Origin: Limnanthes douglasii subsp. nivea
Taxonomy: Eukaryota > Streptophyta > Magnoliopsida > Brassicales > Limnanthaceae
Length of the DNA stretch: 64,000 nt
NCBI GenBank assembly: GCA_036936605.1
Contig: JAUPFV010000002.1
Span: forward strand, 339,018,654 to 339,082,653
Direction of reading: 5' to 3'
The notes under the pieces are model-generated. The model made no database searches. It was not told the DNA's origin and worked only from the letters and a program-made list of their open reading frames with translations. Each line of letters opens with the position of its first letter. Position 1 is the stretch's first letter. Positions 44,465-54,826 of the stretch are shown piece after piece. A program made the position numbers and the translations under genes.

Positions 44465-45200
44465 ATCCTCATTAATCTGAACTACTCCCAAAGTTTTAGG
44501 CGTAAGTGCAGTTGCATAGCACTCCTATGCTATTTTTTGGCTACTTCGGACAACACCCACTTGCCCTTGAACTACATACTTCAAACACTGGTGAACTGTT
44601 GAGGCCACAACATGTATTCTAGACAGCCAGGACCTCCCAAAGATTGCATTGTAGCATGTGGGGCAATCTAGTACAACAAATAACACCCTGACCAGCTTTT
44701 TAAAAGGCCACTTGCCCAATAACACATCTTCCTCAAACTCCCCGATTACATCCGCAGAGCTCCATGTGAAGCCCATAATGGTTTTGTTTGACCGTTGAAT
44801 AATGGCCGGATTCTTCATTTGCTTGTAGGAACTCAAGAAGAGGTTGTTTGTCGAACTGCTTGTGTCTATCAAAATTCGTTGGATATCATTCCCCCCAATA
44901 GATGCTCCTATCACCACAACATCCTCATGAGGCCCAGAAATATTTCTCAAATCATCTTCATAAAAAACTATAAATGAAAAAGAGGTTTGGCGCTGATGAG
45001 AAGACATGCCCCATTCCAACTGAGTACCTAGACTATGTACATGCCTCTTTCTTGATGAAGAAGTGGGCGCTGTCATCGTTTCTCCTCCAAAGATGGTGAG
45101 TGACTCAAAGAAACTGATCAGTCCGGACACCATCTTGGTCTTCTCTGTTATGACCCTCACTTTATTCCGAGTTGATCGGGATCCAGACACTCAAAATCAA
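44462..45200 (-). pseudogene. Protease region of element D
   Basis: Reads ESLTIFGGETMTAPTSSSRK, VIGASIGGNDIQRILIDTSS and STNNLFLSSYKQ. The active-site Asp-Thr-Gly is changed to Asp-Thr-Ser, which should inactivate the enzyme. GFTWSSADVIGEFEEDVLLG and AIFGRSWLSRIHVVASTVHQ follow. AGG to TAG at 44525 interrupts ARECYATAL, after which the frame runs on to the conserved UAG at 44462-44464. Confidence 0.85.
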
Positions 45201-45885
45201 CGTTAAATCTTTCAAGGATCACCATTGCCCCTTCTTGAGCAGATGTTCCCACATTATTTGTAGGGCCTGTCCGATGAGCATTGTCATGCCTCTTTCCACT
45301 TGTTCTTTTGACATAGGCTCCTAGTTTTCCTCTTTCAATAAGATTTTGCACTTCTCGTTTCAGAGCTATGCAATCTTGAGTATTATGGCCTATATCATTA
45401 TGATATTAGAAAAAACAAGTATTTCAATTCTCTCTCGGGGACTGTAATGCTGCTGGTTTTCGAAAAAAACTTCCTCATTGGTCTTGTCATATATTATGGC
45501 TACATTCTCTTTCAATTCTGTAAACCATTCCGGTTGAATCCAAGGACCTCTTTTATTGTTTGATTGCTGGCTCTGAGATTGATTCTGGGTGGACTGATTT
45601 TGTTTAGCCCCGTTGGACCCTTATCCGGTCTCCTTAGCCTTATATCCGGACTGGTTCTGAGCTGTTGTGGTGGACCTCACTTGACGGTGCACCCAAGTTT
45701 TCTTGGTTTCATCCACATTAATATGTTTTCCTACCTGATTCAATAGGCCACCAACTCATGGATTTCTTCCTAGTCACCGAATCAGCCAGATTCCCAGGGT
45801 AACTCTTGTCTCAAGGAAGTAATTGCCACATGTTTGAAGCAATTTGCTAACCCGTTCTTGGTATTCACGAACCGACTTACAACCG
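45201..45885 (-). pseudogene. gag C-terminal half of element D
   Basis: Partial. It includes the end of the capsid-like domain (ADSVTRKEI-type segment near 45760), the Gln/Asn-rich linker, the W-x-x-P-E-W-F-x-E-L segment near 45520 and a frameshifted zinc knuckle with NDIGHNTQDCIALKREVQNL near 45370. It then reads LIERGKLGAYVKR. Homology to A begins at about 45885 (A position about 1740). Upstream sequence is unrelated, marking the truncation. Confidence 0.75.
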
Positions 45886-45904
45886 TATCAACCCACAAAT
45901 TATT

Positions 45905-46640
45905 TTTTTTCAAATAAAATAAGATTAATTTCTAAGCATACCAAAGTAATGAGATTACCTTTGGCTTTCATGTAACCCCAATACTTTGTAAAATCTCTTT
46001 TGATGTGCCTTTTGTCTTTGCAGAAGAAACATCGATCGTCGTTTGACTTCTTTTATCTCTTCTTACTTGGGCTATATTCATATCATTATTTATCAAACTT
46101 TCTCTTTTTCTCTATCCTATTATTAGAGCTTACCATATTCACCTTAGTTGGTTCACCTTTTAGATTTTCTCCTCATATGCAATATAAAAAAAATCAGCGC
46201 ACTGATTTTCCACTTCTCACACATGTAGTTGTAAGTAGATTAATAATCATTATACTTAGTACAAAGCGACTGAAAGACAAAATTGACCACGCACTTCTCG
46301 ATGAGATCTATTTTAATTGACCTTAACTCTATAACAATCATAGACATCTCAAGAATATGCTCTTTGATATTTCATTTTCATTGGTACTTTATGATATAGA
46401 TCTCGTTCATCAAAATATACATCTCCACCTTCTCATTTGTAGCAAATCATTTCTCAACTTCCATAAAAAACTCAAAGGCGATGATAATCTTTATTGGGAC
46501 AACCCTATATTATGAAGCTAGAATCACTTGTCTTATTAGGTCCAAGCACAACCTATTGCACCTCTCATAATTCCCTAATTCTTTTGTCTCAGTGTGAGTA
46601 TGTGCTTAAGTAAGAGGATTAACCAACATCATTAACCAAC
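45905..46640 (-). pseudogene. Ty1/copia gag relic
   Basis: Read on the minus strand with several stops and shifts: IKEHILEMSMIVIELRSIKI, then LIEKCVVNFVFQSLCTKY and YNYMCEKWKISALI, the pattern of plant copia Gag (EHI-x-EM, L-x(3)-I, FL-x-SLP-x-x-Y, YN-x(3)-KEKW). It ends in a zinc knuckle CFFCKDKRHIKRDF followed by TKYWGYMKAKGN, close to the usual C-x2-C-x4-H-x4-C with the last Cys replaced. Nucleic-acid packaging would have been its role. No copia pol or LTR is recognised next to it, so it is an old fragment abutting the truncated end of D. Confidence 0.72.
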
Positions 46641-47639
46641 ATCATTAACTACTGAACATTTAAACATACTGCACATAAGATTCACACTCATTGACATATA
46701 ACACTTAAACTTAAGCGTGTTTCAAAAAGTGGCATAATACATGTAAAAACTATAAAGATAATAAGATACTGTTGGGCAAGCATAAATCAATTATTTATGA
46801 GTTTAAAAAATTATTATTAATCTAATTTTTATTGGTTAAGTACCGACAAAACCTTTATTTAAGCCGATTCAATTATTTCAATTAAAAAATTAATGATTAA
46901 TTTTTGGATGATTTTCTTTTCTTCATGATTAATCGTCAACTGTTGACATTTTTAGGCCAGAAATACTTAAAATAAACTTAATCCGCAAACTATTTAACCC
47001 TATTATCCTCAATCCATCAAGTGATCTTTCTTTGAGCCGATTATTTTATTTTATGATTCAGTTAACCGTAGTTCGAAGAACCTTAATCATGTATATCCAC
47101 ATAAAAAATTGAACACATATCTCATTCTAACCAAATACGCATAAACCAAGCATGCTCAAATCTATATCACTGGGTACAGGTCAAAAAAAGAAAAACTACC
47201 TAAGCCAAACAATCCTCATGGGTCTGCTTTTACAACAAATAACTTATATGCTGCAGCAGCCCATGTTCGTCGTGACGAGTTGATGTTGATCACTGCGAAC
47301 AAGAGCACTTCGTCGGGATCACATAAGAGGTCATCATGACGAAGGTCTGAAGACATTACTTTGGTATTTTTTAGTAGCAAATTAACCCCAAATTAAGGTG
47401 GAAACCATAATTCAATCTTTTAAGAACATCGAACACCAAAACATACAATCTTAAACATACTTTTACGATTCAATAAATCAAAACATGCTTGCATATAACT
47501 TTAAATTAATGCCTTTAACCAACTCAATCATTAATTAATCTCAAAGGCACATATTATTTTCATAAATTAAATCAACATGCTTTGAATATGATTAATTGAA
47601 TAATATATACATTTTTATATCAATTCAAAAAGGAGCCTT
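46641..47639. other. AT-rich spacer, nothing recognised
   Basis: No ORF with protein-like composition. 47270-47345 has short GTCGTGACGAG / ATCATGACGAAGG words of no known meaning. Confidence 0.45.
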
Positions 47640-48480
47640 AACTCTAAAAACGGAGGCCGTTATTGAAGAAGTAGATAAACTCACTCTCATAGGCCATATT
47701 CTGGAATCATATTACCCATTTTAAACAACCAATCTATTATGGATAAAAAGAAAAAAAGATAAGTGGAGGATATGCGTAGAATTTACATAACTTAAAAAAA
47801 ATCGTATGAAGGACGATTCAATATCCCATAAATCGATTCGCTTATATATATAACAGTTGGGAATAATATATTTTCATTCATGGATGCTTATTCTGAATAT
47901 AATTAGATACATGAGGATAATTAAGAGCAAAAACTCTTATCACATAGGGGGGAATATATTGCTACAAAAGTAATGTTATTCGGGATGAAGAACGTCGGAG
48001 CTAAGTACTAGCACCTTATCAACAAGATTTTATCAACAAGGTTTTCTTGACACAAATTGGCTAAAACCTACAAATCTATATTTATGACATGTTGGTTACC
48101 AATGTACAAGAAGAGGATCACATATCATACTTGTCCAACATTTTTGCAAACCTGAGGCGCGTCAATTTTAAGCTTAATACGGAGAAATCCAGTTATAGCG
48201 TCTGATCGGTAAAAATCCTTGAATTCGTGGTGAGCAAAAGGGCAATAAAGCCGCTCCTAGCCAAGTACCAAACTTGGCCACCATAGGCCCTCCATACAAT
48301 ATAAAATAAGTACAAATATTATCAGGGAGATTAGTTGCATCAAAACCAATTCATTTTCAAATATAGAGACAAATGTCAACATTTCTTTCAAATCCTGCAA
48401 GGGTAATGAAAATTCTAATAGACTTCATCTTATGAGGAAGAATTTAACGACATCAAGAATCATATTAGGCTGTATAATGA
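47640..48480 (+). pseudogene. Relic of a Ty3/gypsy reverse transcriptase
   Basis: Heavily decayed but ordered RT motifs on the plus strand: EEVDKLTLIGHILES, KKDKWRICVEFT, SIRLYI, FHSWMLILN, VMLFGMKNVGAKY, then a tyrosine-type active-site area near 48075 (IYDMLV-like), LRRVNFKLNTEKSSYSV and, near 48290, PPYNIK with VQILSGRLVASKPIHFQI. These match A and B position by position. Stops and frameshifts are frequent, so it is much older than A, B, D or E. No other domains adjoin it. Confidence 0.75.
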
Positions 48481-49499
48481 ACGTAAAAATAAAAGCATAG
48501 AAACAATACATGTTATCAACACATCTAGTTGCACGATAGTGCAATTAAGAACATGTAATAGATATATTATATGTCGTCACTTCAAGTTCTCATATAATAT
48601 CTTCTTTTTATAAATAAAAAACATAAATGTAATAAGCAACGAATAAAAATATAAAATACTACTAGCATACATGATATTATCATATTTTTCATATTATGTG
48701 ATTATTATTGATTTGATTTGTTTACTCGATTCTATTTACTTATTTATCAATTATATCATCTTCAACCTTCGATCTCAGTTAACCAGAATTTGCATCATCA
48801 ATTGGCGTCGTATGTCAAAAGTGATTGTTACGCTCATATTCCTTGCGAAGATTTTTTAAGAAGATTAATTCTGGAACCGTTATAAACTTCACTCTTATCC
48901 TCACTTCAGATTGTAACCAACACCAATTGATCCAATCAATTCTAGCTGAGTAACTTTGCTTTTGATTATCATCGCTCGTGTGTATTATATTAATAAATTA
49001 TTCCATCCACGCACTCAACCATTAGTGGTGAAGCATGACAAAGCTTGAAGAAATTTATATATAATTTAAATATAATACATAATCTAAATAATATCAAAAT
49101 ATATCTATATTATAAAAAAATAAAAATAAGAGTCACTCAAATTATATAAGAGAATGTAAAGTGAATATGGTAAAGTATCTCTTAAATATATATGCTTAAC
49201 AAATTCATCAAATTATTTGAAGAATTATTTAGCAAAGCTACGTCATAATTTGTTCTTTTCCAGTTTTTTTAATGTTTTTTTTCACTAACTTTTTTTTTAA
49301 ATTTTTTATTTCCATTTTTACTATGTAACAAAGAGTAAAATTATAAAATAAAATTGAATAATAAATCGAACAGAGAGAGAAGATCCAAGATTTGCTCCTT
49401 CTTCTTCGTCTGTTTTGAATTTTTTGCTCCTTCTTCAATGGCGTTCCCTTCTCCACTCTTCTCTTCTTCTTCTTCTTAATATTTTATCGCTGTTGTCAT
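48481..49499 (+). other. Decayed LTR end and primer-binding site (48801-48818), then AT-rich spacer
   Basis: TTTGCATCATCA at 48789-48800 followed by ATTGGCGTCGTATGTC resembles the LTR end and primer site of element E (TTCATCATTGGCGTCGTCTG), and the next 60 bp also resemble E. The rest, to 49499, is AT-rich with a TTC run near 49460 and no gene. Confidence 0.45.
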
Positions 49500-49596
49500 A
49501 TCTATCATAGAGATTTACAATAATGAAATCTTCAAGGAAGAATACTTCCTTGTTCTTAACTCAAGAAACATAGTACATGACAAAAATGGTGTAAGT

Positions 49597-50873
49597 ATGA
49601 AGTCTTTTGCAGATGTTGTTAAAGATAGAAGTGAGGAGCCTTCTGTTAATTTAGTTCCTGAAAGAGTTAACTCTATCCAGTTTTCTGGTGATGTCAAAGA
49701 TTTTCTAAGTTTATCGGTAAAAATTACGATTGTTGGAAAGTTTTCATTGGGATTACCTAGAAGAGTTCAGTGGATCTTTTCTTGTCTTCTTTTAAATTTA
49801 AAGGTAGTTATAGTATAAGCAAATGAGACTCAAGACATCTCATCATGGAATTCGATTCGAGAGATGATGTTATCAAATTTTGGTCTAAGAATGTTTGGCG
49901 AATTGGCAGCTCTACGGTGAGAGTTCTTCACTGGAAACCCGATTTTAGTGTTAAGTATGAATGCCATGTTTTGCTGGTCTAGGTCAAGCTTGGAAGGGTT
50001 CCGGAATTTCTTTACAACAAGAAAGTTTTAAGGGATATATTGGCTACCACTGGTACTCCTTATAAGATTGATTTTTCAGAATAGAATAGAGGTTTGAATA
50101 ATGTTGTTGTTGGCTTGGTTGAGATGGACGTTTCATCTAAAATCCATGATAGAATATGGGCTAGTTTTGGTAGGAATGATGGCTGTTGGCTCTCTGTTTC
50201 CTATAGAAATCTGCCTAGTTTTCGTTCTTCTTGCTATCATCTGGGTCATATGGTTGATAATTGTTTGAAGAAGAAAAAGATTCAAGAGAATAGAAATATA
50301 GATACAGGAAATGATATGATAGCTAATAAAAAAGAAATTGTATTGCCTATTAATGAAAATGTTTACAATAGTATTGAGAAGAGTAAGAATAGTAATTTTA
50401 ATTACAATCAGATATATGTTCCTAAAGTGAAGTCTTTGGTGGTAAATAAGACTATTTCTTCTTCAAAAGTTTCTGGAAGTTTGGAAAACTGCAAGGATGT
50501 TCTCAGCTCCAACAATGTTCTTTATGTTTGAGAAGGTGATAACCTAGTTCAAGATTCACAGCAAGACTCTGTAAATGACAACAGAAATCAAATTGAAGAT
50601 ATTGAAATTATAGATGCCTTAAAGAACCTCAATAAAGACATGGATTCAAAGTTGTCTCATGATTATAGTAGTCTGCATACAGAAGATAATTCACCTAAAA
50701 AAGGTAACATAGGGAGTGAATGTACCTCTCCTACCAACCAGGGGTTTAATAATATCCTGAAAAAGAAGTTGAAAGCTGTGAGTAAAGGAAAAAGACCAAA
50801 TAAAAGAGCCCTTAAATCTCTGAATCTTTCAGGGATAAAGAAAAGGTACAAGTCTATATCTAATCATGATTAA
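49597..50873 (+). pseudogene. LINE ORF1 (DUF4283-type RNA-binding protein with zinc knuckle)
   Basis: The start MKSFADVVKDRSEEPSVNLV is the common opening of plant LINE ORF1. VKITIVGKFSLGLPRRVQWI and, after a frameshift near 49810, HLIMEFDSRDDVIKFWSKNV and VLHWKPDFSVKYECHVLL form the DUF4283-like region. YHLGHMVDNCLKKK is a zinc knuckle whose first Cys is Arg. The C-terminal part is lysine-rich. Stops occur at 49816, near 49990, at 50083 and at 50529 (CGA to TGA). The protein would bind LINE RNA. Its TAA at 50871 overlaps the ORF2 ATG. Confidence 0.82.
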
Positions 50874-51923
50874 AATCCTTAATTGGAATGTTCGTGGCGT
50901 CAATAACATATCTACTATTGGTAGATTGAAAGAGATTATCTTAAAATAGAAAGTAAAGATTCTTATTATTCAAGAACCCATGGCTAGAATGGAGGTTATT
51001 AGTGAGGTTGTTGCTAAATTAGGTCTTCCTAATTACTCTGCGAATTATACTAACAAGATTTGGGTTTTCAGGATTAGGGATATTAGAATTGAGGTGTTAG
51101 CTAATCACAATAGATGTCTTAATCTTGAGTTTATATATCCTAATGTTAGTAGGTGCTTTCTATTAATGGTGGTGTATGCTAAATATAATAGGCAGTTAAG
51201 GGGTGAACTTTGGTCTGAGCTTAAAAATGTCTCTATTAAGGATAAAGCTTGGATTACCATGGGGACTTCAACATTGTGGCTGTTGTGGATGAGCAAATAG
51301 GTTGTTCTTCTCTTTGTCAGAATAGTATTCATGATTTTGTCAACACAATCAGCAAGTGTAATCTTGAGGATGCTGGGATGGTTGTCTCTAGATTCACCTG
51401 GAACAAAAACTTAAAGTGGAAAAGATTAGACTGTGTGATGATAAACACCAACTGGTCTAACCTCTTTAATTACACTCAGCTTATTAGCATGGTCAGAACT
51501 TTCTCTGACCATGCCCCTCTTCTTATCTCTGCATCTACATTAAACAATAACTATATTAACAAGAAGAAAAGCTTTAAATTTCTAAATACTTGGACCTCTG
51601 ATGAATCCTTTTTAAGTGTGGTTGAGAAAAATTGGAGTCAAAATATTATTTCTCTTCCAAATGAGGTTTTCTGGTTTAAAATGAGAAGGTTAAAAAGTTG
51701 TTTAAAATCTTGGAACATAAACTATTTTGGCAACATTTTTAGTAAAGTAAAAGAGGTTGAGGAAAATGTTAATAACTTGAACATTATTCATCAAAGAAAA
51801 AACAGTTTATGTTCTAATGCTAATCTTAAGAAGGATAATGCCCTTCATCTTAAAGCCCTAAGATTTGAGGAGGTTTATGGGAGGCAAAGATGTTATAATG
51901 TCTGGTTAAAAGAGGGTGATGGT
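50866..51923 (+). pseudogene. LINE ORF2, apurinic-type endonuclease part
   Basis: Starts at ATG 50866, sharing ATGATTAA with the end of ORF1. Motifs of the endonuclease/exonuclease/phosphatase fold: ILNWNVRGVNN, IIQEPMARM, GDFNIVAVVDEQ (catalytic Asp and Asn), RFTWNKNLKWKRLDCVMIN and FSDHAPLLIS (catalytic Asp-His pair). It nicks target DNA for target-primed reverse transcription. Defects: TAG at 50947 and a lost G just before GDFN near 51258, which shifts the frame. The C-terminal segment ends NVWLKEGDG, where element E is inserted. Confidence 0.88.
51919..51923. repeat. Target-site duplication of element E, left copy (ATGGT)
   Basis: ATGGT before the 5' LTR; the same five bases follow the 3' LTR at 62173-62177. 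Confidence 0.93.
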
Positions 51924-52270
51924 TGATAAGGGAGAATAAAAGATATAAGGCAAATTGAAAAGAAACATTCTTATTGCGGAAAGATTGTAAAATGTATTAT
52001 GAAAGTACTAATTATGAATAAATAGTAAAATATAGGGACTAGGTATGTAATAGTTAAGAATTTAAGCGTGTGGGGCCCGTTATTGTACTATAAAAGGACC
52101 CCACGCGAGTTGAGAAGGTTGGTTGATTAATATAATACTATTTTCTCTCTCTACTTTCTCAGCACTTTCTCTCTCTAAAAACATCTTGATAAAGAATTGG
52201 TTATAATAGTCTAGTCCCTCGAATATTCGTTTTACACAAAATTACCGTCAAGTAAACTCTTAATTCATCA
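51924..52270 (+). repeat. 5' LTR of element E
   Basis: Starts TGATAAGGGAGAATAAAA, ends TTCATCA. TATAAAA at 52089-52095 is the likely core promoter, followed by a CT-rich initiator region near 52145-52180. Confidence 0.94.
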
Positions 52271-52288
52271 TTGGCGTCGTCTGTGGGA
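52271..52288 (+). other. Primer-binding site of element E
   Basis: TTGGCGTCGTCTGTGGGA directly after the 5' LTR. The TGGCG start is shared with element A and with the relic at 48801. The tRNA is not assigned. Confidence 0.65.
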
Positions 52289-52349
52289 AAGCGAAGATTG
52301 TCCTGACGATATTTGCTTTCAGGAAATCATTCTTAATCCGAGCAGAATT

Positions 52350-54000
52350 ATGGAAGAGCAGGGGGGTGCTTTTGTTAACGATTGTGAGGAGAATCTTGTT
52401 GGAAATACTTATCGGAACGATACGGATTATGAAGCGCACGGTGGTTAGCTCACCGGAGAAATCTTTGACGAGTCGGTTTTGTTGGCTTGGAGGAATGAGT
52501 TACTATTGGAGATCGAAAAATTGAGGGCAGAAAAATAAATTGTCCAGGCAAATCTTCGCTTCGAGGTTAGAAGAGAGCATGATAGCGGAAAAGATGAGCG
52601 TCAAGTTGATATTCGTCCCAAAAATAGAGATGACAGAGATATAGGGCACAGACGTTCTTCGAGGAGGAAAGGAAAGCGTCACTTGGAATCTTCTAATTCA
52701 AGTGATTATTCTCGTTATAGTTCATTAGAGTCATCTCCTGAAAGGGGTCATCGAAAGAAAAGACATGGCAGAAAACATGTGGAGCACCGGAGGGGAAGAA
52801 GTTTGGAGAGAAAATCTTCGAGGGAAAAGAATTATCATACTCATGCTAATGAGAAAGGTTACGACCAAATGAATTTTCCTTCTGGGAACCAAAATGTCGA
52901 CCAGCGGAATACAGAGTGGCAGCATCAATATACTTTTCCTTCTGATGAGGGTCTTTATTTTCCGAACCATGAGAATTCGAGGGCTAATGTTTATAGGACA
53001 GGTCATAACTGGAGAGCTTCTCCTTTGTCCTCAGAAATTCTAGCAGGTAACCTTCCAAAACACTTTGATATTTTGAAGCTAGAAACGTTCGACGGAATAC
53101 ATGATCCTGACAATCATATCGAGCAGTTCAAAAATTTCATGATCAATTTTGATGATGATGATGATGATAAATTGTTGTGAGAGCATTTTCTCAAACCTTC
53201 AAAGGGTGGCTTCCAAGTGGTACAACAGGCTTCCGCAAGGCTCAATAAAGAATTTTGACATGTTCTGGAATATCTTTAGACAATATTTTGTGGGGATTAA
53301 AAACTTTCGGGCCTATGGAGATACGATAATCTATTGTAGGCAAAACGTTGGGGAGAGTTTGAATAATTACACCAATCGATTTGTGAAAACGAAAACAGAT
53401 ATGGAATAATGCAAAGGTTTTGTGGCATTAGCAGCTTTTATGATGGGACTTCTCCCCGGACTTTTAAAGAATACAGTGGTAGAGAGTCAGGCAATGACTT
53501 TTGGGGTATTACTGGATCAAGTTAAGAAAAGAATTTTGGTGGAGGAGACTCATGCATCAGAAAAAGGATCAAGTGATCAGCCAGACCATAATCAATTTCA
53601 AAGGTCCGAGTCTAGTAATCAAGTATCTCGTGTTAATGTTCAAGCCAAGGCTGTGGGTCAGTATCCGCCGAGGCCGAGAGCAAATCAGCAAAATTATAAT
53701 AATCAGCAAAGCTATAACCAAAGATCTATGCCTATTTCGAACAAGTGGATTCGTCCAGACTATTTTACTGAGTTAACAGAAAATGTGGCTACGATATTTG
53801 ACAAGGCAAGGTCAATTGTACAGTTCAGAAAGCCTTTTCCTATTCAAACTGCGAGGGAAAGCAGAAGTGCTAACATGTTTTGTAAGTACCACGAGGATAT
53901 TGGTCATGACACCAAGGATGCATCGTTTTGAAAAAAAAGGTGCAAGCGTTAATTGAGAATGGAATGTTATTAGAATTCATAAAAAACATACTCATAAAAA
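52350..54000 (+). pseudogene. gag of element E
   Basis: Opens with ATG at 52350 (MEEQGGAFVNDCEENLVGNT), a good start 79 bp after the LTR. A charged Arg/Ser-rich region follows, then NWRASPLSSEILAGNLPKHF, HIEQFKNFMINFDD, a GAT microsatellite (53150-53168) coding for an Asp run, and after a frameshift ASKWYNRLPQGSIKNFDMFW and FRQYFVGIKNFRAYGDTIIY of the gag core. The Gln/Asn-rich linker leads to NKWIRPDYFTELTENVATIF and the knuckle FCKYHEDIGHDTKDA with its last Cys lost by a frameshift. Stops lie at 52446, 52536 and 53407. Confidence 0.87.
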
Positions 54001-54820
54001 TGTTGCAGTAAAGGCTGTTCCAAAGAATGATGACACGACAATGGTGATTCCCGAGGAAGTTGATGCTTTTGATATTGCAGCGGAGTATTTGGATCCCAAG
54101 GTGGAGAGAAACAATGCGAATATGGTAGAGGAGATTATTACAAGGGGGAAAGTAAATGACCTATGTGATTTTTTCGAGTCGTTAGCTATTTTTGGAGGGG
54201 ATACTATTGCAGGGAACTCTAATAGTTTGCGAAGGAGGCACATGGTAAATCTGACTACGCGGATTGAAGTAGGGGTTTCACCGCAGATGCATCGCTTGCC
54301 CTCCCCTATTATATGTTTTGACGATGATAATATGAGGAATGTAACGGGCCCGCATGATGATGCAATGGTAATTGCTGCAAGTATAGATGGTGATCAAGTT
54401 CAGAAAATACTCATTGATACATGAAGTTCCGCGAATATTTTGTTTATGAGTACATACAGGAGAATTTCCGACCCACCTGTTATACGTCGGTCCGAAAAAA
54501 CTATAGTGTGCTTTACAGGAGCAACAACAATAGTTATGGGAGAGTTTCAATGTGTGGTGGAGCTCGGTCGGGGACCATTTAAAAAGGAAGTTGAAGTTTT
54601 GTTTATAGTGGTAGATGCACCGACTTCTTATAATGCGATTTTGGGTTGTTCCTGGTTGTCAAGGATGCATGGTGTTATCTCTACGGTACATCAATGCTTG
54701 AAGTATGTAGTAGGGAAAAATATAGGGACAATTAGGAGCAGCCAGAAGATGGCCAGAGAATGTTACCACATAGCTTTATCTTCGAAGGGATTTCGGGGAG
54801 AATCATCAGAAAAAGCATAG
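54001..54820 (+). pseudogene. Protease region of element E, ending at the conserved UAG
   Basis: Linker FDIAAEYLDPKVERN and FFESLAIFGGDTIAG match A and B. The active-site loop reads Asp-Thr-stop (TGA at 54422, from GGA), so the catalytic glycine codon itself is the nonsense mutation. VCFTGATTIVMGEFQCVVEL, AILGCSWLSRMH and MARECYHIAL follow, with TAG at 54818 in the column shared with A, B and D. It would process Gag-Pol if intact. Confidence 0.87.
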
Positions 54821-54826
54821 CAGCTA
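54818..54826 (+). promoter_or_regulatory. Leaky UAG context between protease and RT, element E
   Basis: TAG CAG CTA fits UAG-CAR-YYA exactly. The downstream frame is unchanged, with DDPRE beginning 13 codons after the stop. Confidence 0.74.

Larger units (their letters stand above)
37049..45885 (-). mobile_element. Element D: 5'-truncated Tat-type gypsy element on the minus strand
   Basis: From right to left: partial gag (45885-45201), protease, UAG site, RT, RNase H, aRNH, integrase (to 41174), hairpin block, antisense gene on the plus strand (37873-40643), polypurine tract and one LTR (37049-37419). LTR and proteins are closest to element A (same LTR words TTGACCC and GGCTGCTTAATT-like, same antisense start). 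Homology stops at about 45885 within gag. The capsid N-terminal half, leader and 5' LTR are missing, so the element is truncated or recombined and its age cannot be read from LTRs. Confidence 0.9.

Noticed and set aside
46000..46320. Plus-strand ORF of 106 codons rich in Leu and Phe
   Set aside because: Reverse complement of the copia gag relic, whose motifs are on the minus strand.
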